From an uncultured Coleofasciculus sp. (lineage in GTDB: Bacteria > Cyanobacteriota > Cyanobacteriia > Cyanobacteriales > Coleofasciculaceae), in NCBI GenBank assembly GCA_902805485.1, contig CADCTM010000221.1:1-13669 (forward strand): a stretch of 13,669 nucleotides of DNA, in the 5' to 3' direction. Below the pieces are notes generated by a model. That model was given only the letters and a program-made list of their open reading frames with translations, had not been told where the DNA came from and did no database searches. The position numbers were made by a program, and so were the translations under genes. This document shows positions 1 through 6,540 of the stretch, piece by piece (the stretch's first letter is position 1; every line of letters starts with the position of its first letter).

Positions 1-97
1 GAAGGTTTTAATTTGAGAAAAATCTGAAATTAACTTCGATTTGGATCTGCATTTACCCAAAAAGTAATTTAGTATTTTTACTCAAAATAAAACCTTC
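1..97. repeat. Imperfect long inverted repeat (MITE-like or hairpin)
   Basis: Bases 1-17 (GAAGGTTTTAATTTGAG) match the reverse complement of 81-97 at 16 of 17 positions. The similarity continues inward, weaker and with one gap, to about 37 bases per arm, leaving a centre of roughly 20 bases. The block is AT-rich and has no reading frame. It ends 119 bases before the first gene. It could be a small non-autonomous element or a long hairpin in an upstream transcript. Because it begins at base 1 it may extend outside the window. No target-site duplication can be judged. Confidence 0.5.
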
Positions 98-216
98 CGA
101 ATGCCCCTTGTTTCGGGTCAAGCTCTAAACCTAATCAGTTAAAAAATCTGTCATGACACTCTTATTAATTTAGGAGTTCATAACATTCTGTAACACTCAT
201 CAAAGAAGGTAACGTC

Positions 217-699
217 ATGTCACTTGCCCTAAAAGCAGAGCGTAAAGAACTTGGAAATTTCAGTAGTGTTGTTTGTCTAAAAGCGATCATCACTGGAATT
301 GAAGAAGCACTGGGTGAAAAAGCTGCAGCTATTGCACTAATGGCTGCGGGTCGCCAACGTGGTAAGCAGTTAGCTGATGAATTAAATTTAGCTAACAAAT
401 CTACAGAAATGTCTCTCGAAGAAGTCGCTTTACAGGCAGGTAAAGCATTAGGCAAAGACGGCACTCACTTGTGCATTATCAACAAGATAGAGCAGGAAGG
501 CGAAACTTACAAAGTCTATACCAGCGAAACGATTTGCTCGGCAGGTGAAGCTGAAGGTTCCCAACGACAATGTACCTTCACGCTTGGTGCAATTCAGGGA
601 TTTTTAGAAGTCTTTTTAGATAAGCGCTTACGGGGGAAACATACAGAATCTGTCTTACGCGGAAATGAATACGATTTGTTAGAGTACACAATACTTTAG
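217..699 (+). CDS. Conserved hypothetical protein, V4R-like
   Basis: A 160-residue soluble protein without signal peptide or membrane segment. The start is ATG with GAAGG seven bases upstream. The C-terminal half resembles V4R (4-vinyl reductase-like, small-molecule-binding) domains: a Cys at 107, Cys119 followed by FTLGAIQGFLE (120-130), then a short helix and a final E-rich strand. The last Cys pair usual in V4R domains is missing here (the region around ESVLRGNEYD has none), so metal binding is doubtful. The N-terminal half (about 20-60) is helical, with a Gly/Ala-rich stretch. The gene lies 169 bases upstream of a small GTPase in the same direction, which suggests a regulatory or ligand-sensing role beside that GTPase. 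The V4R link comes from motif resemblance by eye; the function is unknown. It and the next gene contain no HIP1 site and look more AT-rich than the genes downstream. Confidence 0.8.
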   Translation: MSLALKAERKELGNFSSVVCLKAIITGIEEALGEKAAAIALMAAGRQRGKQLADELNLANKSTEMSLEEVALQAGKALGKDGTHLCIINKIEQEGETYKVYTSETICSAGEAEGSQRQCTFTLGAIQGFLEVFLDKRLRGKHTESVLRGNEYDLLEYTIL

Positions 700-737
700 G
701 TTAAACAAACGCCCCAAAATTCCAAGACTTCTGGCAA

Positions 738-786
738 TTTGCAACTGGCATCGGCTCTAAATAAATTATCCTTTGCCAGTTGCAAA
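738..786 (+). other. 13-bp perfect hairpin between genes
   Basis: TTTGCAACTGGCA (738-750) is the exact reverse complement of 774-786, with a 23-base AT-rich loop. On the + strand it is followed by a run of A, not T, so it does not fit an intrinsic terminator. It lies 39 bases after the V4R-like gene and before the GTPase gene. It could stabilise or process the transcript between the two, or be an operator-like or repeat element. Confidence 0.5.
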
Positions 787-830
787 AAAATCATAGCAAA
801 GAACTACCTTCAACAGAGATAAGAGTAGCA

Positions 831-869
831 ATGGCAATCAACCGAGAAGTTTTACGGAGCAAAAATTAA
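831..869 (+). CDS. 12-codon mini-ORF overlapping the GTPase start
   Basis: This frame reads MAINREVLRSKN and its stop overlaps the next start as TAATG, an arrangement typical of translational coupling. It may act as a leader peptide. It may also be the relic of a roadblock/LC7 gene, whose cyanobacterial members often begin in a similar way and normally sit next to such a GTPase. Neither reading is proven, and chance is quite possible at this length. Confidence 0.2.
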   Translation: MAINREVLRSKN

Positions 870-1429
870 TGAAAACCATGCGTTCAGTAGTAGCAGGAAC
901 TGTCGGAGCTGGTAAAACTACTTTTGTTCGAACACTTAGTGAAATAGCCGTGGTAAATACAGACCGCTCTGCCACGGATGAAACACTCCTTTTGAAACCA
1001 GAAACTACTGTAGCATTAGATTTTGGTAGACTCATGCTCAGTCCCAACATGGATTTGCACATCTATGGTACACCTGGTCAATCTCGCTTTGATTTTATGT
1101 GGGAGCTTTTGATTCAAAATGCTCATAGCTATATTTTATTAGTTGCAGCTCATCGACCCGATGATTTTAAATATGCTAGGGAAATTCTCGTGTTTATGAA
1201 CCAACGAGTCAAACTCCCTATGCTAATTGGTTTAACTCATACCGATTGTTTAGGGGCACTAGAGCCAGAATCAATTATGAACTCTTTAGGCTATGACATG
1301 AATGATAAAAATCGTCCGCCGATTGTAAAAATTAATCCCACAAATCGAGCTTCAGTCATTGAAGCTTTAGTAGTTTTGATGGCTTTGATCATTGAGAGTA
1401 GCAATATAAAACTCTCCCAAGTTCCTTAA
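869..1429 (+). CDS. Small Ras-like GTPase, conservon CvnD/MglA type
   Basis: A 186-residue GTP-binding protein. The P-loop is GTVGAGKT at residues 10-17. The TVALDFGR segment (47-54) and the YGTPGQSRF segment (66-74, switch II) are hallmarks of the CvnD-like GTPases of Streptomyces conservons and their cyanobacterial relatives, in which the usual switch II Asp is replaced by Gly. THTD at 123-126 stands in for the N/TKxD guanine-specificity motif. There is no membrane segment. The start is supported by GGAG nine bases upstream; a second ATG three codons later is less well placed. Such GTPases normally act as molecular switches with a roadblock/LC7 partner, but no intact partner gene is adjacent here. 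The upstream neighbour is the V4R-like protein. The nucleotide-binding fold is secure; its pathway is inferred. Confidence 0.9.
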   Translation: MKTMRSVVAGTVGAGKTTFVRTLSEIAVVNTDRSATDETLLLKPETTVALDFGRLMLSPNMDLHIYGTPGQSRFDFMWELLIQNAHSYILLVAAHRPDDFKYAREILVFMNQRVKLPMLIGLTHTDCLGALEPESIMNSLGYDMNDKNRPPIVKINPTNRASVIEALVVLMALIIESSNIKLSQVP

Positions 1430-1611
1430 AATAAAAAATGTCTTGGCTTTAAGCATTTTCTTAAACACTAACGGAAAATTAACATTGATTGAGAAGAACG
1501 GGAAAAGCTCCGCCTTTACCAATTATCTAATTTCCAAAATAATACCTGTACCTGCTCGTTCAAGTTAGTAGATTAAGCTAGCGTTACGCAAACTTGAGTC
1601 AGGATAGACGG

Positions 1612-3669
1612 ATGACAATGATCGCCAAAAGCTTACTAGAGCAATCAACGGCTGCGGATAAACCGAGGTACGAGCTACATTTTCACGCTTACGTGCAAGG
1701 TGCTGTCGTTGATGACTACAACAACGTTAAAACCATCATTAAAGATAGCTTAACGCGATCCATTGCTGAACCACTGCATCAGCTTCCTCCTGATCTTGCC
1801 AATTTTACTGGTCGCCAAGCTGAACTAAAAAGTGTAATATCGCTGTTGCGTGCCAATCAGGGAACAGAAGAAGCGATCGCTATTTTGACAGGCATGGCAG
1901 GCGTCGGAAAATCGGCTCTAGCAATCCATGCGGCTGACCAATTAAAGTCTGATTTCCCCGATGCCCAACTCTACATCAATTTGCGTGGAACAGAAAGTCA
2001 GCCTCTAGAACCCGTGCAGGTACTTGCTAGCTTTATACGTTCTCTAGCAGGGAATGACCAATTAATACCTAAAAATCTCACAGAGCGGTCAAACTTTTAT
2101 CGTTCATTGCTCGCTAATAAACGGGTACTGGTAGTACTAGACAATGCCCTGGATGAAGCTCAAGTCCGTCCGTTGCTGCCAGAAAACTCCACCTGTGCCA
2201 CGATGATCACAACGCGCAAATCCTTTGCAGATCTCGATCGCGCTGCCACCCTAGAGTTAGATGTAATGACCGAGCAAGAGGCTCTATTATTACTCCAGAA
2301 GTGGGTAGGAAGCGATCGCCTACAGGCGGAACTAGACGCTGCCAAAAACATCATCGACTTATGCAGTCGGCTCCCTTTAGCGCTTTGTATCGTGGGCGGA
2401 ACACTCAAAAATAGACCCGACTGGCGACTTGAAGAGTGCGTGCAGAGACTCACTGAAGAGCGGCAACGACTGCTACCCCTACGCCTGAGCGATCTAGCGG
2501 TGCGAGTCAGCCTCGCTTTAAGCTATCAAGAGTTAGATGTCACAACTGCCCGTCTTTTCCGCTTACTAGGACTACTAACTAGCCCAAACTTTACACCCGC
2601 ACTCGCCACTGTATTATTAGAGTCCGATCCGGCAACCGCCGATCAGTCCGTCCAACATCTCGTCAATGTACAATTGCTGGAATTAGCGAGTGGGGGACGC
2701 TATCGTTTCCATGATTTAGTTCGCCTCAACGCCCGTGGCGAACTCGCGAAAGAAGAGCCATCAGAAGCACGGCAGGCAGCACGTCTCAGGATTAGTCGCT
2801 GGTATCTTGAAACCTCGAAGATCATAGACTTAGCGCTGAACCCAGAAACCAGTCGCCAATTAGCTCAAGTCTTGGAAGCCGGTAAAAGCCAATCCAAAGA
2901 CGCGACACAGAACCAATTTAGGGCAGCATTGAACTGGTTTGAGCTTGAGCGAACGAATTTATTAGCTTCAATCGAGTGGGCGCACCAAGGGAAATCCTGG
3001 GAAATCGTCGCATCCCTAGCGAAAAACTTGGTGAACTTCTTTAATATTTATGCCTACTGGGGTGACTGGGAACAAACACATTTGTTGGCGTTGGAAGCAA
3101 CACACGCCTTGGAGGAGTCGGTTGACAATTTTGAAGACACCCTTCTTGTGCGCCGCAAAGAAGCTACGACTCTAGCTAATTTAGGTAACGTATACTCACT
3201 CTCTAGCGACTGGCAGCATGCAAGTGAATGTTATGAAAAAAGTTTAGGTATCTTCCAAGAACAAGAAAACCGCTTGGACGTTGCCAAGACAATCGGCAAC
3301 CTTGCTAATGTATACTCACAGGCTGGCAATTGGGCAAAGGCAAGCGACTTTTATCAGCAAAGCTTGAATATGTTTGCCGAGTTAAACGATCACTATGGAG
3401 AAGGTCAAACTTTAGCAAATTTAGGTATCCTCTGGGTTAAACAAAATCAAGAAGAAAAGGCGATCGCTCTCTGGCAAGAAGCGTTAGTCAAACTGCCCTC
3501 AGATTCGCCTAAGTCTAAACAATTGAAAGAGTGGTTATCCAATACAAAGGTAACTGTTACGTCCAATGCGCCCAGCTCGCGACCAGCAGCTCAACCACCA
3601 GTCCCAATAGTCAGAGCTGTGATTGTCGTCATTGCGATCGCGTTGTTCCTAATTTTTCTAATTTACTGA
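1612..3669 (+). CDS. STAND NTPase: NB-ARC, TPR repeats and C-terminal membrane anchor
   Basis: A 685-residue protein of the STAND class (signal-transduction ATPases with numerous domains). In order: a short N-terminal segment with a probable beta hairpin (about 20-42); an NB-ARC ATPase with Walker A GMAGVGKS at 94-101, Walker B VLVVLDNA with Asp177, sensor TTR at 200-202 and the RLPLA motif at 253-257; a winged-helix part ending in an MHD-like FHD at 366-368; a helical stretch; at least three TPRs (about 516-549, 556-589, 596-629); a Pro/Ser linker; and a hydrophobic helix (about 666-684) running to the last residue, so the protein is probably tail-anchored. ATG at 1612 has AGGA seven bases upstream and is preferred to the in-frame TTG at 1594. 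STAND proteins oligomerise on sensing a ligand; in bacteria they serve in regulation or in antiphage defence. No recognisable effector domain is visible, so the output is unknown. Confidence 0.9.
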   Translation: MTMIAKSLLEQSTAADKPRYELHFHAYVQGAVVDDYNNVKTIIKDSLTRSIAEPLHQLPPDLANFTGRQAELKSVISLLRANQGTEEAIAILTGMAGVGKSALAIHAADQLKSDFPDAQLYINLRGTESQPLEPVQVLASFIRSLAGNDQLIPKNLTERSNFYRSLLANKRVLVVLDNALDEAQVRPLLPENSTCATMITTRKSFADLDRAATLELDVMTEQEALLLLQKWVGSDRLQAELDAAKNIIDLCSRLPLALCIVGGTLKNRPDWRLEECVQRLTEERQRLLPLRLSDLAVRVSLALSYQELDVTTARLFRLLGLLTSPNFTPALATVLLESDPATADQSVQHLVNVQLLELASGGRYRFHDLVRLNARGELAKEEPSEARQAARLRISRWYLETSKIIDLALNPETSRQLAQVLEAGKSQSKDATQNQFRAALNWFELERTNLLASIEWAHQGKSWEIVASLAKNLVNFFNIYAYWGDWEQTHLLALEATHALEESVDNFEDTLLVRRKEATTLANLGNVYSLSSDWQHASECYEKSLGIFQEQENRLDVAKTIGNLANVYSQAGNWAKASDFYQQSLNMFAELNDHYGEGQTLANLGILWVKQNQEEKAIALWQEALVKLPSDSPKSKQLKEWLSNTKVTVTSNAPSSRPAAQPPVPIVRAVIVVIAIALFLIFLIY

Positions 3670-3763
3670 AATTTAAGGATTAATCGGAATTACCATTAAC
3701 GCCGCAACACGCACTCGTAGCTTGTTAGCCTAGCTAGTATCTAATGCAGTTAGGTCTTCTTGT

Positions 3764-4795
3764 GTGAAGAAAACGTTGATCGGTATCCCTGTCGCTTTTG
3801 CTTTATTCAATATTGTGGCTTACCTAACTGGGTGTAGCAACAAACCAAGTGATGCCAGCCTAGAGAAACTACGCGCCGATGCGATCGCTCAAAATACCGC
3901 AATGGTTGCACTCCAAAACAAAAACAAAACGCAAGAAAATTGGCAATTTGTTGTTCAAGGGAAAACCTCAACCGGTAAACCCCTACCCTTAAGCTTGGAA
4001 AAACTCGAAGCGCTGGCAAAAACATCAGTTTGGACCAAAGAGCCGCACAATACCACTAATAGTAATCCCAATACAATTTTTCACTTCCGGGGCGTCGCTG
4101 TTTCAACACTACTTAAGGAAGTTGGTGTTGCACCCGATGTCACCGATGTCACCTTTATTGCCCACGACGCCTACCGAGTCACAGTCAGCCTAGCCGACCT
4201 GCGTCAATACCCGATTATCATTGCCCTAGAGCGCGATAATCAAAAGATTTCTCGCAGCGATGGCGGTCCCTTGTACCTGGTATTTCCCTATAGTCAGTAT
4301 CCGCAGCTCCAACAACCATATCCTGATCGCTTCTGGGCATTTTACCTCACGGATCTGGTAGTTGGAACAGAGCCGATACGCCTAAAAGTAGGCAAGCGTG
4401 TCCTAACTGCCAATGCCCTTGAAAAACTCGAACCCGTTACCCTAGAAGAAACCGTGGGTTATCGACTTGGTTGGCCAGCCGGCAAAGTTAAACTATACGG
4501 AGTACGAGTACGTGACGCCCTTAGTGCCGCCGGACTCATTATTCCTCCCGGCGGTGCCGTCATCGTCCGAGGGAAGTCTCCGATTTATCGCGACCCAAAT
4601 AAACCGATCCAGCTACAGCCATCAGACATTGATCGGTGCAATATTCTGCTTGCAACACACTGGGGTAACGACCGAAAGCCGATCCCCGCGAAGATGGGCG
4701 GGCCTGTAACCCTAGCACAGTCTTCTGCTTGTCGAACACAATCCGACGAGCGACGCTGGGTTACTTTTGTAGAGGAGCTTGAAGTTACAAAATAG
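3764..4795 (+). CDS. Lipoprotein with two degenerate molybdopterin-oxidoreductase-like domains
   Basis: A 343-residue exported lipoprotein. It has a Lys-Lys start, a hydrophobic core and the lipobox LTGC with Cys24 as the lipidated residue. The start is GTG, chosen because it gives this signal peptide; TAGG lies about nine bases upstream. Residues 60-201 resemble the oxidoreductase molybdopterin-binding domain (sulfite oxidase/MsrP fold): FRGVAVSTLLKEVG (108-121), a central V/I-rich part, then DGGPLYLVFP (166-175) and a closing strand WAFYLTDLVV. Residues 210-341 repeat the same plan: LYGVRVRDALSAAG (244-257), MGGPVTLAQ (311-319), WVTFVEELEV. Domain 1 has no Cys at all, and domain 2 has none at the position that normally binds molybdenum, so it is unlikely to be an active molybdoenzyme. 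The adenylate cyclase gene follows 114-192 bases downstream (depending on its start) on the same strand, so I infer a sensing or ligand-binding partner for that cyclase. Confidence 0.8.
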   Translation: MKKTLIGIPVAFALFNIVAYLTGCSNKPSDASLEKLRADAIAQNTAMVALQNKNKTQENWQFVVQGKTSTGKPLPLSLEKLEALAKTSVWTKEPHNTTNSNPNTIFHFRGVAVSTLLKEVGVAPDVTDVTFIAHDAYRVTVSLADLRQYPIIIALERDNQKISRSDGGPLYLVFPYSQYPQLQQPYPDRFWAFYLTDLVVGTEPIRLKVGKRVLTANALEKLEPVTLEETVGYRLGWPAGKVKLYGVRVRDALSAAGLIIPPGGAVIVRGKSPIYRDPNKPIQLQPSDIDRCNILLATHWGNDRKPIPAKMGGPVTLAQSSACRTQSDERRWVTFVEELEVTK

Positions 4796-4987
4796 AGACG
4801 AGAGAAGAGGAGAAGAATTTGCCTCTTAATATGGGTTAAAGATCAATCAATTTGAAATTTTGTCCGCATTCAGCTTGCCTTCAACAGCAAGGAATGCATT
4901 GACTCACAATTGCCGAACAATTCCTATATTCTTAAAAGTCAGGGTGGAAGAGCATTGCTCCTGAAAAAATCACGCATTCAAAACTCT

Positions 4988-6445
4988 ATGAAGCGAGCTT
5001 CCTTCCGCTCAATCCGCATTCGGATTATGACGGCTACCACTTTGCTAATTTTAGTAATTGTTAGTGCCGTAGTGTGGAGATGGGCAAGTAACGAAAGCGA
5101 ACTCTACCGAGAACAGAAGTGGCAAGAGGCTCAAACCCTTGCTGTAGCTCTATCCAACACCTGGACTAACGAACTGGTAGACCAGAATTGGAGTCAAATT
5201 CGCTTAGGGATTAATCTACTCCTAAAAAGTAATAGTGAGTTTGTTTATATTCTGGTTTCCGATGCCCGGTTATCTAACCAAATTATCGCCGCCTTGCCGG
5301 AAGATTTTCAGGAGCAGTATGTTCCGGATGTCGTGTCAGCCGATGTCACCAAGGCAGCACTTGCACTATATAACAATAGCCGTGTTGCAGAAACCTTCGT
5401 ACTCCGAAACATTGAGTTTCCCAAAGGTAAGCTAAGGGCGCGTCGGGGAGAACAAATCATCGAAGTCGCCTCGGACATTCGCAATACCCTAGGTGAAAGA
5501 ATCGGGACGCTGCGGATTGGACTTTCTCTGCGCCGAGTGAACCGTGCCGTCAACGACGCTGTTAATAAGGCATTACTAGTCGGGGCACTTGGTTGGGCCT
5601 TTGGTTTGGTGGGTGCATATATCCTCGCCAATCAATTGACTCACCCGTTGCGACGCCTGCAAATTAGTGCGGCAAAGATTGCTGCCGGAGACTTACAGCA
5701 TCGCGCTGATATTCGCCGTGCTGATGAAATTGGCGCTTTAGCCGTTGCGTTTAATGATATGGCAACAGCATTACAAACCTCATTTAGCCGACTTCAGAGA
5801 ACACTGGAATCCTTTGAACGTTTTGTCCCCGAAAAATTTCTCAAGGTTATTGCCTCTGACGGCATTGAGAACATCCAGGTGGGTGTGGCGGCAACTCGCA
5901 CGATTACGATTTTGTTTGCCGATATTCGGGGCTATACATCGATGTCAGAACAGATGACGCCCTTAGAAACCTTTGCATTATTGAATGATTATCTTGCTTG
6001 TATGGGGCAAGTAATTAATGATGCAGGTGGCTTTATTGACAAATATATTGGTGATGCAATTATGGCACTATTTGAAGATGAGGCAACGGGCAGCGCTTTG
6101 CGGGCTGCATTGGCAATGCAGCAGGCACTCAAAACCTTTAATGAGGAACGTCAGCGTAAAGCCCAACCAACAGTTAATATCGGTGTCGGGATTCATCGCG
6201 GTGATGTGGTAATGGGGACTGTGGGCTTCACCTCACGCATTGAGTCTACGGTAATCGGAGATCCGGTAAATGTGGCAGCAAGAGTTGAAGGTTTGACACG
6301 AAAATATAATCGGACGGTGTTAGTAACTGAGTCAGTTGTAGCAGCACTAAAATATCCAGAAGATTTTGAATTGCGCTTGGTTGATGATGCGGTGAAGGTT
6401 AAAGGGAAGGATGAACCCGTCGCGATTTATGAGTTGATTGGTTAG
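4988..6445 (+). CDS. Transmembrane HAMP adenylate cyclase, class IIIb
   Basis: A membrane protein that makes cAMP from ATP. With the ATG at 4988 it has 485 residues: TM helix 1 (about 13-31), a ~160-residue extracytoplasmic sensor, TM helix 2 (about 194-214), HAMP (about 214-266), a short linker and a class III cyclase domain (about 304-485). All catalytic residues are present: metal-binding Asp312 (FADIRGYT) and Asp356 (YIGDAIMALF), base-recognising Lys352 and Thr421 (STVIGDPVN), and transition-state Asn428 and Arg432 (NVAAR). The Lys/Thr pair indicates ATP rather than GTP, and Thr rather than Asp marks subclass IIIb, whose studied members (cyanobacterial CyaC, CyaB1) respond to bicarbonate. 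The start is uncertain: TTG at 4910 and TTG at 4955 (with AGGGTGG upstream) are in frame. It follows the lipoprotein gene, probably in one operon, and no terminator is visible between them. Confidence 0.93.
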   Translation: MKRASFRSIRIRIMTATTLLILVIVSAVVWRWASNESELYREQKWQEAQTLAVALSNTWTNELVDQNWSQIRLGINLLLKSNSEFVYILVSDARLSNQIIAALPEDFQEQYVPDVVSADVTKAALALYNNSRVAETFVLRNIEFPKGKLRARRGEQIIEVASDIRNTLGERIGTLRIGLSLRRVNRAVNDAVNKALLVGALGWAFGLVGAYILANQLTHPLRRLQISAAKIAAGDLQHRADIRRADEIGALAVAFNDMATALQTSFSRLQRTLESFERFVPEKFLKVIASDGIENIQVGVAATRTITILFADIRGYTSMSEQMTPLETFALLNDYLACMGQVINDAGGFIDKYIGDAIMALFEDEATGSALRAALAMQQALKTFNEERQRKAQPTVNIGVGIHRGDVVMGTVGFTSRIESTVIGDPVNVAARVEGLTRKYNRTVLVTESVVAALKYPEDFELRLVDDAVKVKGKDEPVAIYELIG

Positions 6446-6491
6446 TGGTTGGCAATATATGGGGCGTTTTAATTGGATGGAATACAGGGTA

Positions 6492-6513
6492 GGGGCGCGA
6501 CATATCGTGCCCC
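6492..6513. repeat. Palindromic hairpin in convergent junction, repeat or terminator
   Basis: GGGGCGCGA (6492-6500) pairs with TCGTGCCCC (6505-6513) around a CATA loop: nine pairs, one of them G-T. It lies between the ends of the cyclase and putA genes. No T-run follows on either side. GC-rich palindromes of this type (preceded by GGGTA) are scattered through cyanobacterial intergenic DNA, so it may be such a repeat that also limits read-through. Confidence 0.5.
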
Positions 6514-6524
6514 GACAATTCACG

Positions 6525-6540
6525 AATACCAAATGGTATT
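6525..6540. other. Short hairpin overlapping the putA stop codon
   Basis: AATACC (6525-6530) and GGTATT (6535-6540) form a six-pair stem with an AAAT loop, overlapping the putA stop codon. It is too weak alone to be a firm terminator. Together with the hairpin at 6492-6513 it may separate the two convergent transcripts. Confidence 0.3.

Noticed and set aside
738..790. Intrinsic terminator at the 13-bp hairpin
   Set aside because: The run after the stem is A on the + strand, and the T-run on the - strand precedes the stem.
1594..1611. TTG start adding six residues to the STAND protein
   Set aside because: ATG at 1612 has a well-placed AGGA; the TTG has no ribosome site.
1612..6445. A complete antiphage CBASS-like operon (cyclase plus sensor)
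   Set aside because: The cyclase is a class III adenylate cyclase with a HAMP domain, not a CD-NTase, and no cyclic-nucleotide-activated effector is present.
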